64,000 nucleotides of DNA from Puniceibacterium sediminis. Lineage in GTDB: Bacteria; Pseudomonadota; Alphaproteobacteria; Rhodobacterales; Rhodobacteraceae. Below, in pieces: positions 1-9,063 of the stretch. Location: contig NZ_FZNN01000021.1 of NCBI RefSeq assembly GCF_900188035.1, forward strand, positions 1 to 64,000, read 5' to 3'. Under the pieces are notes generated by a model that saw nothing but the letters and a program-made list of their open reading frames with translations, did no database searches and was not told where the DNA came from. Every line of letters begins with the position of its first letter. The stretch's first letter is position 1. The position numbers were made by a program, and so were the translations under genes.

Positions 1-29
1 CGGTAGCGGGCGGGAGGTGGCTTGCTCAT
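1..29 (-). CDS. IS5-type transposase, N-terminal start only (runs off left edge)
   Basis: Read on the minus strand from position 29, the sequence starts ATG and gives M-S-K-P-P-P-A-R-Y-R before the window ends. That opening is what I recall for IS5-family transposases common in Rhodobacterales. A purine-rich GAGGG lies a few bases upstream of the ATG. An inverted-repeat sequence sits about 20 to 40 bases upstream, as expected for an IS end. Only ten codons are visible, so the family call rests on N-terminal resemblance and context, and it cannot be said whether the element is intact. Confidence 0.6.
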
Positions 30-66
30 AAAGACCCTCTAACCGCATAGATTCACGTTGTGAATC
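1..66 (-). mobile_element. End of an IS5-like insertion sequence
   Basis: The transposase start at 1-29 is followed by a palindromic segment at 50-66 (GATTCAC, GTT, GTGAATC), which I take as part of the terminal inverted repeat. The exact outer border and target-site duplication cannot be fixed without the other end of the element. Its position at the edge of the low-GC glycan genes suggests it took part in their arrival or rearrangement; that is inference. Confidence 0.5.
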
Positions 67-699
67 GTCCATAGTCAGAGTTGTGCAACAATGCCCGTCG
101 GAATGTTCGAGAAGGGCTGAGGTAGATCATACGCAGACCCTCACATAAGGGGCAAGTCGGGGACTCAAGCGTCGCATGGGCGATCGAGTATGTTGCGCGC
201 TCCTGGCGAAAATTTGCTCTCAAATAGCTCTGCGCTGTAGCACCTTGAAAAACTAGTAACCTAATGTTTTCATATCGGTTATCCTGTTCTGGGAGGCATG
301 AACATAACTGGGAAGCGGAGTTTCCAGTTCCGCAGCCTGCTAGCCCTTGAACGGCCCTTGATCGGCCAGATCAGTGGGTATTATACGCGTATTGAACAGC
401 ACTTAGCCGAACTATACCCATGTTGCCGTCTCAGCGTCACAGTGCGCCCGGAAATGGCGCATAAGGCACCATATCTGTACTTCAATGCGTGGTGCTCGCC
501 CATGAGATCACGGAATCTTGATCCGCGAGGTGGTCCATGCAAGCAAAGCCGAGACCATAAAGGCGGCAGCCTGATTTGAAGCCCTGCTTCACCTTGACAC
601 GGCCGCTATGGGGTCGAAAGAACTGGACCACCCCCGTTGGCGGCTTTAGTCAGTCGAATAAGTACAGTTGGTCGGTCCCCTCATAATTGACTTGAAAAA
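67..699. other. Non-coding stretch beside the IS end, no supported gene
   Basis: I see no convincing gene here. A 93-codon open frame at 298-579 has no recognisable family. A 9-base inverted repeat, GGTGGTCCA (529-537) and TGGACCACC (624-632), looks like eroded IS debris, but this is weak. The stretch is AT-richer than the bulk of the window. It presumably carries the promoter of the glycosyltransferase gene downstream; I cannot point to a specific promoter with confidence. Confidence 0.4.
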
Positions 700-744
700 T
701 TGAATGTGATTTACGAGCGGATCAACAAAATAACAGGTCATTAC

Positions 745-1818
745 ATGTTTCGCAAACCCACTCTTCCAGAATATGATATTCAGGATGTTGGTTCGCTCAT
801 TTCGCAGGTTTTCGGTGATGTAGATCCCGAAAAGTTGTCAGCGTTTGTGCCTGTCAAGAACGAGCTACCGCTCCTGCCAGCCTTTCTAGCCCATTACCGC
901 AGACTGGGATTTGAGCAGTTTCTTGTCTTTGATGACCGATCAAATGACGGCACGTTCGAGTACCTTCGAAAACAGAAGGACTGTGTGGTAATCCATACAG
1001 CCATGACCTTCGGAGAAGAGTTGATATACACTGGCGAGACGCACAAGAACTCGCGGGTTCAGCGGTTCGGAACATTCGCTAAAATGGCCATCCCGCCGTA
1101 CTTCATGAATGGAAAATTTGTCGCGTATTTCGACGCTGACGAGTTTTTGATATTACCGCCGGGTGTCACTCATATCCGAGAGGTCTATGATCGGATCGAG
1201 GAAATCGGAAGTTCGGGCGCATTGGCGACGATGGTGGAGTTTTTCCCGCGCTCCACGGCTGAGTTTAAAAAGCCACTACCGCATTCTTTTGACGGCCTGA
1301 TGGACGCTTATGGCTGGTTCGAGGCGGAGCCTCTGTTCGATCCCATGGCAGAAATGGATGGCAGAGGAAAACCGATTTTCGTCAATCCTTCGAAATCCAT
1401 GCGCCTGTTCGAACACTATGGGGTGCAACCGTCAATCATCCGAGAGACATTGCGCGAAAAAATATATCTGTCATCAAAGGAAAAGAAAAATCAGGAGTTC
1501 AACCGATCTGCTCGGCACAAAACTCCTATCCTTAAACGCACGGATGACTCTTTTCTGTTCACATGTCATGATGCCATCACCCCTCCCAAGGGAGAAATTC
1601 TTCTGACCTTGGCTCATTTCGTCTTCACATCGAACTTTGCGCGCAAGATCCAGAATGCGCGCAAGTGGAAGGCGCACGTGAAGGGCGCCGCCAAATATCG
1701 GTACTATCAGGAACTTCTCGATAGGATGTCGGATGTCGAGGACGGGTTCCTGACTGATCGGTCTCAGCGCTACGAAAACCCCCAGCAATTGATCGACGCT
1801 GGCTTGATGCGCTGGTAA
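745..1818 (+). CDS. Glycosyltransferase family 2-like protein (Glyco_tranf_2_4 type)
   Basis: Predicted cytoplasmic glycosyltransferase that would add a sugar to a surface polysaccharide or glycolipid. From the ATG at 745, residues 35-40 read VPVKNE and residues 63-70 read DDRSNDGT, the usual GT-A nucleotide-sugar site. YFDADEF at 128-134 carries the metal-binding DxD. The protein is 357 residues with no signal peptide or membrane span. An in-frame TTG at 700 would add 15 residues; I prefer ATG 745 because it sits just before the conserved domain and follows an AGG-containing segment. It is the first gene of a same-strand run with a GT/alginate-lyase protein, a sulfotransferase and an ABC exporter. 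Donor and acceptor are unknown. A/T-ending codons are frequent compared with later genes. Confidence 0.8.
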   Translation: MFRKPTLPEYDIQDVGSLISQVFGDVDPEKLSAFVPVKNELPLLPAFLAHYRRLGFEQFLVFDDRSNDGTFEYLRKQKDCVVIHTAMTFGEELIYTGETHKNSRVQRFGTFAKMAIPPYFMNGKFVAYFDADEFLILPPGVTHIREVYDRIEEIGSSGALATMVEFFPRSTAEFKKPLPHSFDGLMDAYGWFEAEPLFDPMAEMDGRGKPIFVNPSKSMRLFEHYGVQPSIIRETLREKIYLSSKEKKNQEFNRSARHKTPILKRTDDSFLFTCHDAITPPKGEILLTLAHFVFTSNFARKIQNARKWKAHVKGAAKYRYYQELLDRMSDVEDGFLTDRSQRYENPQQLIDAGLMRW

Positions 1819-1950
1819 TCTGTTGCGATAGGGGGCTCTCTTCTAAAGATGAGTGCCGAAGATATATCCGGTCAAGCATATCAAATTCATCAAGATCGGG
1901 TGTGTGCGTTGATTAACAATTGCGCCGAAGTAAAAGGACGTCTCTGAAAA

Positions 1951-4251
1951 ATGTTGAGAGCCAAGCTCCGAAGACTCTGGAGCAAGCCACGCAATCGAGC
2001 ACTTCTTGTCGTCTCGCCATTTCTGCTGCCGACACTGCCGGTGAGCCTCCCGATCTATCTTGTGATCCGTAACCGGAGGAGGAAGGCACGGAAGGCCGCA
2101 AAGGCAGGCCGCGCAACTGACAACCGACCGAAAATGGGTGAGTTGGCAGGCAAACTTTCGTCGCTGTCGCCGCCTCTGCGCGATGCCCAAGCCGAAGCGC
2201 GGATGGACGAAATGGTGGATACCTTTGCGCTGTGCCGGATCATCGGCAACGACCTTGTTCCGCGTCACAGATCCGGTCAGGCGCTTGAAAATGTGAAATT
2301 CATTCTCGAAAACGAACCAGAGCTGGCGGACTGCAAAAAGCTTTGGTTGCTTAACCGGATATTCGATCCCGATACCGAGGTGGCCTTGATCGACCTTCTC
2401 GAAGCACACGGGCAGACCTATGAGCGGCTGAATTTCGATCCTGGGAAAGTACCGCGAATAGGATATGATTTCGCAACGATCCGGGACGGGTCCATCTTCT
2501 TGGATGGCCGTTTGGATGAGATGGGCGATGCAATTGCACTGCGCCTGCGGTTGCAGACGTATCGTGCACGCAATAACTATGTCATGAACAACAACGGCGC
2601 GCGCAATCACGCGCTCGAGATGTGCCGTATGCATGCGAAATGGGCGCTGCCCTTCGACGGAAACTGCTACTTTACGCAAGATGCCTGGGAAGCGCTTCGT
2701 TCTGGCATCCTGGCAAACCGTGACAAGCGGTATTTTACAGTTCCAATGGCGCGGATGCTCGACAATCAAAGTCTGCTCGTGGATGGTTGTGCACCCATCG
2801 CGCAGGATGAACCTCAGATCGCGTTCCGCAATGATGCGCTTGCGCGATTCGATACGGCCTATCCGTATGGCCGCCGACCGAAGGTCGAGTTATTTGTGCA
2901 CCTTGGGATCGAAGGTCCATGGACGGATTGGCCGGTAAATGACTTCGACGAGCCGCCCCGTAAAGTCAGCGCCGAAGGGTATCGCGTAGGTTCAGCAGGG
3001 TGGGTGGCCCGGCTGTTTTCCGGCGAGGCAAAACTTGAGGGGTCTGGCAAAAAGAATACCGCGCAACGCGGTATTGCTCGGGATGAGGCGATCTGTCTGA
3101 CACTCGATACACTTGAAAAACGCGCCATTCGGGCTGGTGATGCCGCGCAAGCTCCAGTGTTTTATCAGCTCGCCGGGCGATCATCTGAGGGTTTTGACGA
3201 GCAAGTATTGCACCAAGCGGCAGACGAAGCGATGACCCGTGGGCCGTTTTCTGTGACGGACAAGCCAAAACCGGGGCCCAGCGGCAACCTGCATGATTAC
3301 TACCACCCCGCCCCGTACTGGTGGCCTGATCCGAAAAAGCCGGGCGGTCTGCCCTACATTCGGAAAGACGGCGAACGTGTGCCGGGAACAGAAATGTACG
3401 AAGCTGGCAGCGAGCAGTATGATCGAAGCGGTTTGCAGCGTGTCTTCGATGATACCACGACTCTTGCGCTGGCCGTCCGGTTTGGCGCTTCGCAGAAGCA
3501 TCACGATCACGCCTGCAATCTTGTCCGAACCTGGTTCATAAATCCTGAAACCTGCATGGCCCCGAACCTGACATCGTCACAAGTGCGGCGCGGCCATCAA
3601 GGAGATCGTGGTCAGCCATCAGGTCTAATCGAGACCAAGGATTTCTATTACTTTCTTGATGCAATCACCCTGCTTGACGACCCGGATCTGACAGCCGGAA
3701 TGCGGGCCTGGTGCACTAAGTTCCTCGATTGGCTCGAAAACAGCGAGCAGGGCACCAAAGAACGGTCTGCGCTGAACAATCATGGTACCTGCTACGACCT
3801 GCAATGCGCCGCTCTGGCTGCCTTTCTTGGCGACGAAGACAAATTGCAGCAGATCAATCATCGGGCGCAAGCGCGCCTCCTGGCGAGTATCACTCAGGAC
3901 GGGGACCAACCGCATGAATTCGCGCGCACTCTGACGCTGCACTACGGCGTCTTCAATCTGCAAAGCTGGATCAATCTGTTTGATTTGCTCGAAGGGACAG
4001 GTCTGCACCCATGGAACAGTCAAGCGGGGCAGAGGCTCGTGGTTGCCACCAGTTGGTTGCTGAACGAGGCGACGACCACGTGGACGTTGCCACAGATCAA
4101 GCCATTTGATCACCGACGTCTTGTGCCACTAGCTTCGTCTCTCATGGCGCGATCAGGCGAACATGTGTCTTTGTCGGCTGATGCGCCTGCCTGTTTTCCG
4201 CCCCATGATGGCATTGCGCTCTGGTGGCGGTTAGGTAGAAGCGTGGGGTAA
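1951..4251 (+). CDS. Fusion: N-terminal glycosyltransferase-like domain + C-terminal alginate-lyase family (PL5-like) domain
   Basis: This 766-residue protein appears to join two activities. Residues 17-39 form a hydrophobic segment flanked by Arg/Lys clusters, a likely membrane anchor. Residues about 91-330 look like a GT-A fold: CRIIGND near 95-101, NGARNHAL near 225-232, and FDGN at 245-248 in the DxD position. From about 410 to the end it resembles the alginate-lyase superfamily, with PYWWPD near 465-470 and NNHGTCYDLQ at 609-618. The Asn-His pair in that stretch matches the catalytic pair of PL5 lyases. It could trim or modify the glycan made by its neighbours. The lyase call is firmer than the transferase call. 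There is no Sec signal, so the side of the membrane on which the lyase domain acts is unclear. Confidence 0.75.
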   Translation: MLRAKLRRLWSKPRNRALLVVSPFLLPTLPVSLPIYLVIRNRRRKARKAAKAGRATDNRPKMGELAGKLSSLSPPLRDAQAEARMDEMVDTFALCRIIGNDLVPRHRSGQALENVKFILENEPELADCKKLWLLNRIFDPDTEVALIDLLEAHGQTYERLNFDPGKVPRIGYDFATIRDGSIFLDGRLDEMGDAIALRLRLQTYRARNNYVMNNNGARNHALEMCRMHAKWALPFDGNCYFTQDAWEALRSGILANRDKRYFTVPMARMLDNQSLLVDGCAPIAQDEPQIAFRNDALARFDTAYPYGRRPKVELFVHLGIEGPWTDWPVNDFDEPPRKVSAEGYRVGSAGWVARLFSGEAKLEGSGKKNTAQRGIARDEAICLTLDTLEKRAIRAGDAAQAPVFYQLAGRSSEGFDEQVLHQAADEAMTRGPFSVTDKPKPGPSGNLHDYYHPAPYWWPDPKKPGGLPYIRKDGERVPGTEMYEAGSEQYDRSGLQRVFDDTTTLALAVRFGASQKHHDHACNLVRTWFINPETCMAPNLTSSQVRRGHQGDRGQPSGLIETKDFYYFLDAITLLDDPDLTAGMRAWCTKFLDWLENSEQGTKERSALNNHGTCYDLQCAALAAFLGDEDKLQQINHRAQARLLASITQDGDQPHEFARTLTLHYGVFNLQSWINLFDLLEGTGLHPWNSQAGQRLVVATSWLLNEATTTWTLPQIKPFDHRRLVPLASSLMARSGEHVSLSADAPACFPPHDGIALWWRLGRSVG

Positions 4252-4291
4252 CCGGAGCGACCACCTCACTAACGAAATCTGGGAATGCAGA

Positions 4292-5455
4292 ATGAAGACA
4301 CTGATTCATATCGGATTGCCAAAGACGGGCAGCACGGCTCTGCAGCATGCGTTGCATGATGCGCAGATGGATCTGAGGTCGCAGGGCATCCTGTATCCTG
4401 ATCCGACTGTCCCCAAGGCTTACAATCACGGCCTTCTCGCCGCGGCGATGATGACCAGGGATGAACTGCCCCGGGAATACCGCTTTCTTGAGGAAAGTGA
4501 TCTACAAGAACGTACCGAGGTGTTTCTTGAAGGCCTGCGTCGCCAAATTCGCGATGTGCCTCACAACCTTTTGATTTTATCATCCGAGTATTTAAGCCGA
4601 TTCTACTTGTCAGAGAACGCAGAGGATTTCTTAAAATTCTTTACGGATCTCGGTGCAGATCAAATTGAAATTCTGGTATATATCCGCCGCCCCTCAGATT
4701 ATTATCTGTCCGCCTCTCAGCAACGGTTGAGAGCGTCCTCGCAGCTTTCTGCGCAAGAACCGCGGGATGTGTGTGGTGTACTTGAAAACTTCCGCACTTT
4801 GTTTCCCGCAGCAGATATTACGGTAAGACTCTTTGATCGCAATAGTCTCGAAGAAGGAGATGTTGTTGCGGACTTTGCATCAAATTATGCCCCTAATTGC
4901 CGCGCCGCACTTCTGACAGCAGCGCAAGCTGCGTGGAGCAATGAATCGAGCTCGGCCGAAGGAATGGCTTTGCTGCAGGATTACCGGCGGACGTTTTTCC
5001 CTCATGACGACGACGTTTTTAAGTCTGGATCAGGGAGACTTTTTCGCCTTTTGCAAAAGATTGAAAAAGAGCACAACGTGCCCAGACCACGTTTAAAAGC
5101 CGAGATCCGCGACTCCATCGACTATTCCTCGCCCAGCCCGCTTATTCTGCGCGATTCCTACGGTATCGAGTTCCGTGATTTTGATTACGGCAGGCTGGAA
5201 CGTGGTGATTTCGCCGGGCCTATTGAAACACCAAGCGATGTAACCGACATAGTAAACGTCGATCGCACCCGGCTTGCGGACATGGTCGGTGACCTTGCCA
5301 AGGCAAAGAAATTTCGCAGCACCGAACACACAATCTGGCTACAGGATTTTGCCAAACGGTTTGATCTGCCGGCGGGGCAGCGCAAATCTAACGGCATTGG
5401 ATATCGGATTCTAAGCAAGCTTGGTATCGCAAGGCCCAAAAGGACTCTGAACTGA
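4292..5455 (+). CDS. Sulfotransferase family protein
   Basis: Predicted PAPS-dependent sulfotransferase that would put sulfate on a glycan or lipid. The N-terminus IHIGLPKTGST (residues 5-15) is the 5'-phosphosulfate-binding loop of the family, and the protein of 387 residues is of usual length. It has no signal peptide, so it should act in the cytoplasm, where PAPS is found. It lies 40 bases after the GT/lyase fusion, and its TGA shares its last base with the ATG of the ABC exporter, so the two are translationally coupled. This points to sulfation of the product before export. The acceptor is unknown; carbohydrate is favoured by context. Confidence 0.82.
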   Translation: MKTLIHIGLPKTGSTALQHALHDAQMDLRSQGILYPDPTVPKAYNHGLLAAAMMTRDELPREYRFLEESDLQERTEVFLEGLRRQIRDVPHNLLILSSEYLSRFYLSENAEDFLKFFTDLGADQIEILVYIRRPSDYYLSASQQRLRASSQLSAQEPRDVCGVLENFRTLFPAADITVRLFDRNSLEEGDVVADFASNYAPNCRAALLTAAQAAWSNESSSAEGMALLQDYRRTFFPHDDDVFKSGSGRLFRLLQKIEKEHNVPRPRLKAEIRDSIDYSSPSPLILRDSYGIEFRDFDYGRLERGDFAGPIETPSDVTDIVNVDRTRLADMVGDLAKAKKFRSTEHTIWLQDFAKRFDLPAGQRKSNGIGYRILSKLGIARPKRTLN

Positions 5456-7251
5456 TGGCCAAAGATAAAACGGTATCTGCCGGCCAAGCGGTTTCGACGG
5501 CGCGCCGACTGGTAAGCGAGGCCCTTGCCACGCGCTGGAAGCTTTTTGCGATCTCGCTGATCTGCATGCTTGGCGTTGCAGCCTTTACCGGCGCGCTCGC
5601 CTATTCCACCCGGCTGATCGTGAATGATGTCTTTGTCGACGAAAACACGAACAAAGCTATCTGGGTGGCCTTGTTGGTAATCGGCGTTTCCATCGGCAAG
5701 AGCTTTTTCCAGTATGCGAACTCAGTGATTGCCGTGCTCTTTGACCGATCGATTTCCGCTCATTACCAAAAGCGCATCTTCAAGGCCACCATCGCAAAGA
5801 ATGTCGAACAGTTCGCGGGTAAACATGGCTCGACACAAATGTCCCAGATCAAGATTCTCGGGAAGGCGTGTGGCTCAAGCGTAATCAACCTTTGCAACAA
5901 GATGCTGACCGATACGCTCACGCTGATTGCGCTTTTCGGCGTCATGCTGTTCCAGGATCCGGTCATGACGCTTGTCGGAAGTACGCTTATCCCGATCATC
6001 TTCTGGCTCGTGGCTCACCTCTCCAAGCGTGTCCGCGCTGCGGCAAACGCAGAGACCGAGCTGACGGGGGCCTTTTTCAGCTTGGGTACCGAAGCGATCG
6101 ACGGGATCAAGACGGTCAAAAGTTATCAGCTTGAGGGCAAGTCCATACGCCGCTTCGAAGCGGCGGTCGACAAGCTCGAAGAGCGCCTGTTCGGCATCGC
6201 CAAAGTGACCTCAGCGACCGTGCCAATCATGGAGCTGCTTGGCGGTGTTGTCATTGGCCTGTTCGTTATTTATGCGGCCTGGCAGACGGTCAATCATGGC
6301 AAGACGCCCGGTGAATTTACTGCCTTCATCACGGCGTTTCTAATGGCCTATCAACCTGCTGAACGCATTTCCAAAATCTGGGTGGAACTGCAGAAGACGC
6401 TCGTCCAGGCCGGCAGAATGTATGACCTTCTGGATGAAAAGCCGACCCTGAGAACAGACGGGACCACGGAAATCGACGACTCGGTCGCTTCGGTCAGCTT
6501 TCGTGATGTGAGCTTTGCCTACGGCAAAAAAGTGCCCGCTCTGAACCGGGTCAGTTTCGAAGCGGTCGCTGGCCAGCGCATTGCCATTGTCGGGCGCTCT
6601 GGGGCAGGTAAGAGCACGCTCATCGACCTCATCCAGCGGTTCTATGACCCTACCGAGGGTGTCATCGAGATTGACGGAATTAACCTGCGCGAAATCAAAG
6701 AGGAGTCGCTTCGTCGTAACATCGCGCTGATCTCGCAGGACGTTTTCCTCTTCGATGGGTCCATCCGCGACAACATTCGTGATGGCAACGTCGCCGCCAC
6801 CGACGCACAGATCGAACAGGCTGCACGGTTGGCGCAACTTGGCGATCTGATCGCCGAAGCGCCGCAAGGACTCGATAGTCAGGTCGGACCGAACGGACGT
6901 GCGCTGTCGGGTGGTCAGAAACAGCGCGTCGGAATCGCCAGAGCCTTCGTCAAAAATGCCAAGATCTACATCTTCGACGAAGCGACGAGCGCATTGGATG
7001 GCCAGACCGAGCGCGCGGTGATGGAGGCGCTTGACGAAGCTCTGTCGGACGCAACGGCGTTCTTCGTCACCCACCGCGCGTCTACGCTTGAGCATGTGGA
7101 CAAGGTGATACTATTGGACGGCGGCCATTTGGTCGCGTTTGACACCCCCCAGTCTCTGCTCGAAACAAACCCTCTATTCGGCGAATTGTTTGAGCCCAGC
7201 CAAGGTACAAAACAGGGTAATACTCCCGTTTTGAACGGGACGAGGTCGTAG
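5455..7251 (+). CDS. ABC transporter, fused permease/ATPase (MsbA-like exporter)
   Basis: Type IV (MsbA-like) ABC half-transporter of 598 residues. Residues about 30-310 hold the membrane segments. The nucleotide-binding domain has Walker A GRSGAGKST near 380-388, signature LSGGQKQRVGIARA and Walker B IYIFDEATSALD. Such half-transporters work as homodimers and flip lipid-linked or amphipathic substrates outward. Its ATG overlaps the sulfotransferase stop by one base. With two glycosyltransferase-like proteins and a sulfotransferase upstream, the likely cargo is a sulfated glycolipid or glycan precursor; this is inference. It is the last gene of the low-GC block. Confidence 0.9.
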   Translation: MAKDKTVSAGQAVSTARRLVSEALATRWKLFAISLICMLGVAAFTGALAYSTRLIVNDVFVDENTNKAIWVALLVIGVSIGKSFFQYANSVIAVLFDRSISAHYQKRIFKATIAKNVEQFAGKHGSTQMSQIKILGKACGSSVINLCNKMLTDTLTLIALFGVMLFQDPVMTLVGSTLIPIIFWLVAHLSKRVRAAANAETELTGAFFSLGTEAIDGIKTVKSYQLEGKSIRRFEAAVDKLEERLFGIAKVTSATVPIMELLGGVVIGLFVIYAAWQTVNHGKTPGEFTAFITAFLMAYQPAERISKIWVELQKTLVQAGRMYDLLDEKPTLRTDGTTEIDDSVASVSFRDVSFAYGKKVPALNRVSFEAVAGQRIAIVGRSGAGKSTLIDLIQRFYDPTEGVIEIDGINLREIKEESLRRNIALISQDVFLFDGSIRDNIRDGNVAATDAQIEQAARLAQLGDLIAEAPQGLDSQVGPNGRALSGGQKQRVGIARAFVKNAKIYIFDEATSALDGQTERAVMEALDEALSDATAFFVTHRASTLEHVDKVILLDGGHLVAFDTPQSLLETNPLFGELFEPSQGTKQGNTPVLNGTRS

Positions 7252-7317
7252 ACCCTACGCAGCCATTTTCGGTTTTCACTACGGTGTGATGCCGCTGATG
7301 TATTCCGGACCATAGCT

Positions 7318-7353
7318 CTTCACCCGACCTACTGCGTTCTATGTCGGGTGAAG
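7318..7353. repeat. 11-base perfect inverted repeat
   Basis: CTTCACCCGAC (7318-7328) is matched by its exact reverse complement at 7343-7353 with a 14-base loop between. No T-run follows on either side, so it is not a standard intrinsic terminator. It could be an RNA hairpin after the ABC exporter gene or an operator. Confidence 0.5.
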
Positions 7354-7580
7354 CTGGCTGCTTGGGTCAGCAACCATTCGGCCACGTCCTCCCAGATCCG
7401 CCTGCGCCACCGCGTCAGAGATGAGGCCTCATCACGGCTCTGGAATTCACAAGGGTTCTACAGCCAGAATACAAAACCCTGCGATTTCACCACACAGTTT
7501 TGGCAAGGCTGACCATCCGTTCTTCCATGTTCCATAGTGCGTCTCGTTTGGTGCAACAAAGGCGATCAAAGGAGTGGCAT

Positions 7581-7604
7581 AAAACCGCGCCGGGGCGGTT
7601 TTTT
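7581..7604 (+). terminator. Rho-independent terminator
   Basis: AAAACCGC (7581-7588) pairs with GCGGTTTT (7595-7602) around a six-base loop, and the T-run continues to 7604. This is a compact A/T-flanked intrinsic terminator that would work on the plus strand just before the monooxygenase gene. Confidence 0.75.
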
Positions 7605-7697
7605 CTGCGCCATCTTAAGGGATTGCGAGGATATCGGCTTTTGCACGGCGGGCCTGCTGGGCATAGTGCGGCAACATCCGCACACAGGAGAACGGGC

Positions 7698-9053
7698 ATG
7701 GCGCGCACCGATACGCTGAAACTGGGCACTTTTGTTTACACCTTCGGCTTCCACCCTGCCGCCTGGCTTCATCCGGGGTCGGATGTGACGGGGGCCAACA
7801 ACATCGACCACATGATAAAGGTCGCGCAGATATCCGAAGCTGCCTGCCTTGACTTCATGTTCTTTGCCGACAGCCCCGCCGCCGCCGTGGGCCATCCAGA
7901 GGCGTTGGCCCGCCAGCCGACCAAGATGAACCGGTTCGAGCCGATCACGGCGATCACCGCGCTTAGCATGGTCACAGAAAGCCTCGGTTTCGTCGCAACC
8001 GCTTCGACCAGCTATTACGAACCCTACAATATCGCGCGGCTGTTCGCCTCGGCGGATCATATCTCGGGTGGGCGGATCTGCTGGAACGTGGTGACCTCGG
8101 ATCATGACGAAACGGGCTACAACTATAACCGCCAAGGGCTGGACCCCCACGCAGACCGCTATGACCGGGGCGAGGAATTCCTGGATGTGGTGCTGGGCCT
8201 GTGGGACAGCTGGGAAGATGACGCTCTGCTGCTCGACCGCGAAAATGGTGTTTATCACGACAAGGACAAGCTGCACACACTGGACCATGTGGGCAAGCAT
8301 TTCCAGGTGCGCGGGCCGCTGAACATCGCGCGCACGCCTCAGGGCCGGCCGGTGATCGCCCAGGCGGGCGGGTCCGAACGCGGCCGCGAACTCGCCGCGC
8401 GCACCGCCGAGGTGGTGTTTTCCCTTGCCTCGAACATCGACAAGAACAAGGCGTTCTATGCGGACGTCAAGGGACGCATGGGCAAATATGGCCGCGACCC
8501 GTCGGACCTGAAGATCATGCCGGGCATTGTCGTCAACGTCGGCGAAACCCGCGCCGAGGCAGAGGCCCGCGCGCAGGAAATGGTCGATGTGATGCACCCC
8601 GAGGTGGGCCTGCTGATGCTTCAGGAGTTCCTTGAGACGGACCTGCATGGCGCCGATCTTGATCAACCCTTTCCGATGGATCGGATGCCCGCCAAGGCCA
8701 AAGGATCGGTTGCGATGTTCGAGGGCGTAAAGGAATTCGTTGAGCAGGGGCACACCCTGCGCGAACTCATCACGCATTATGCCCGCCAGCACACCGGCAA
8801 TGGTCTGACCGGATCGTATATTGAGGTCGCGGACTACATGCAGGAGTGGTTCGAGGCAGAGGCCGCAGACGGTTTCATCCTGATGTGCCCCACGCTGCCA
8901 TCAAGCCTGGAGGATTTCACGCGCCTTGTGGTGCCAGAACTGCGCCGCCGCGGTCTGTTCCGCGATGCGTACGAAGGCAAAACCCTGCGCGAAAACCTTG
9001 GCCTGTCCTTTCCTGTGAACCGCTACGCCGCAGCGCGCGATGCGGCCGAGTAG
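7698..9053 (+). CDS. LLM-class flavin-dependent monooxygenase (NtaA/SnaA/DszA type)
   Basis: Predicted FMNH2-dependent monooxygenase of the bacterial-luciferase fold, 451 residues, in the NtaA/SnaA/DszA group that attacks sulfur, nitrogen or polyaminocarboxylate compounds. Family marks are the N-terminal LGTFVYTFGFHPAAW stretch, FMFFADSPAAA, and GGRICWNVVTSD near residues 115-125. The open frame extends upstream to 7500, but the ATG at 7698 has AGGAG eight bases before it and starts the conserved domain. A partner flavin reductase is not next to it. The FAD-linked oxidase gene begins 10 bases downstream, so the two are probably co-transcribed. The substrate cannot be told from sequence. Confidence 0.88.
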   Translation: MARTDTLKLGTFVYTFGFHPAAWLHPGSDVTGANNIDHMIKVAQISEAACLDFMFFADSPAAAVGHPEALARQPTKMNRFEPITAITALSMVTESLGFVATASTSYYEPYNIARLFASADHISGGRICWNVVTSDHDETGYNYNRQGLDPHADRYDRGEEFLDVVLGLWDSWEDDALLLDRENGVYHDKDKLHTLDHVGKHFQVRGPLNIARTPQGRPVIAQAGGSERGRELAARTAEVVFSLASNIDKNKAFYADVKGRMGKYGRDPSDLKIMPGIVVNVGETRAEAEARAQEMVDVMHPEVGLLMLQEFLETDLHGADLDQPFPMDRMPAKAKGSVAMFEGVKEFVEQGHTLRELITHYARQHTGNGLTGSYIEVADYMQEWFEAEAADGFILMCPTLPSSLEDFTRLVVPELRRRGLFRDAYEGKTLRENLGLSFPVNRYAAARDAAE

Positions 9054-9063
9054 GGTGCCCGAA

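Larger units (their letters stand above)
7252..7697. other. Intergenic boundary between low-GC glycan block and high-GC core
   Basis: No gene is supported in these 446 bases. They hold an 11-base perfect inverted repeat (7318-7353) and a rho-independent terminator (7581-7604). The terminator is far from the stop of the ABC exporter (330 bases), so it may end a small transcript or be a relic of a gene displaced by the upstream block. Base composition rises to the GC-rich level of the rest of the window across this stretch. Confidence 0.5.

Noticed and set aside
298-579. 93-codon open frame beside the IS end
   Set aside because: No recognisable family, irregular composition and no clear ribosome binding site; treated as non-coding.
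7318-7353. Inverted repeat as an attachment site of an integrated element
   Set aside because: No integrase, no tRNA and no matching second copy seen in the window.
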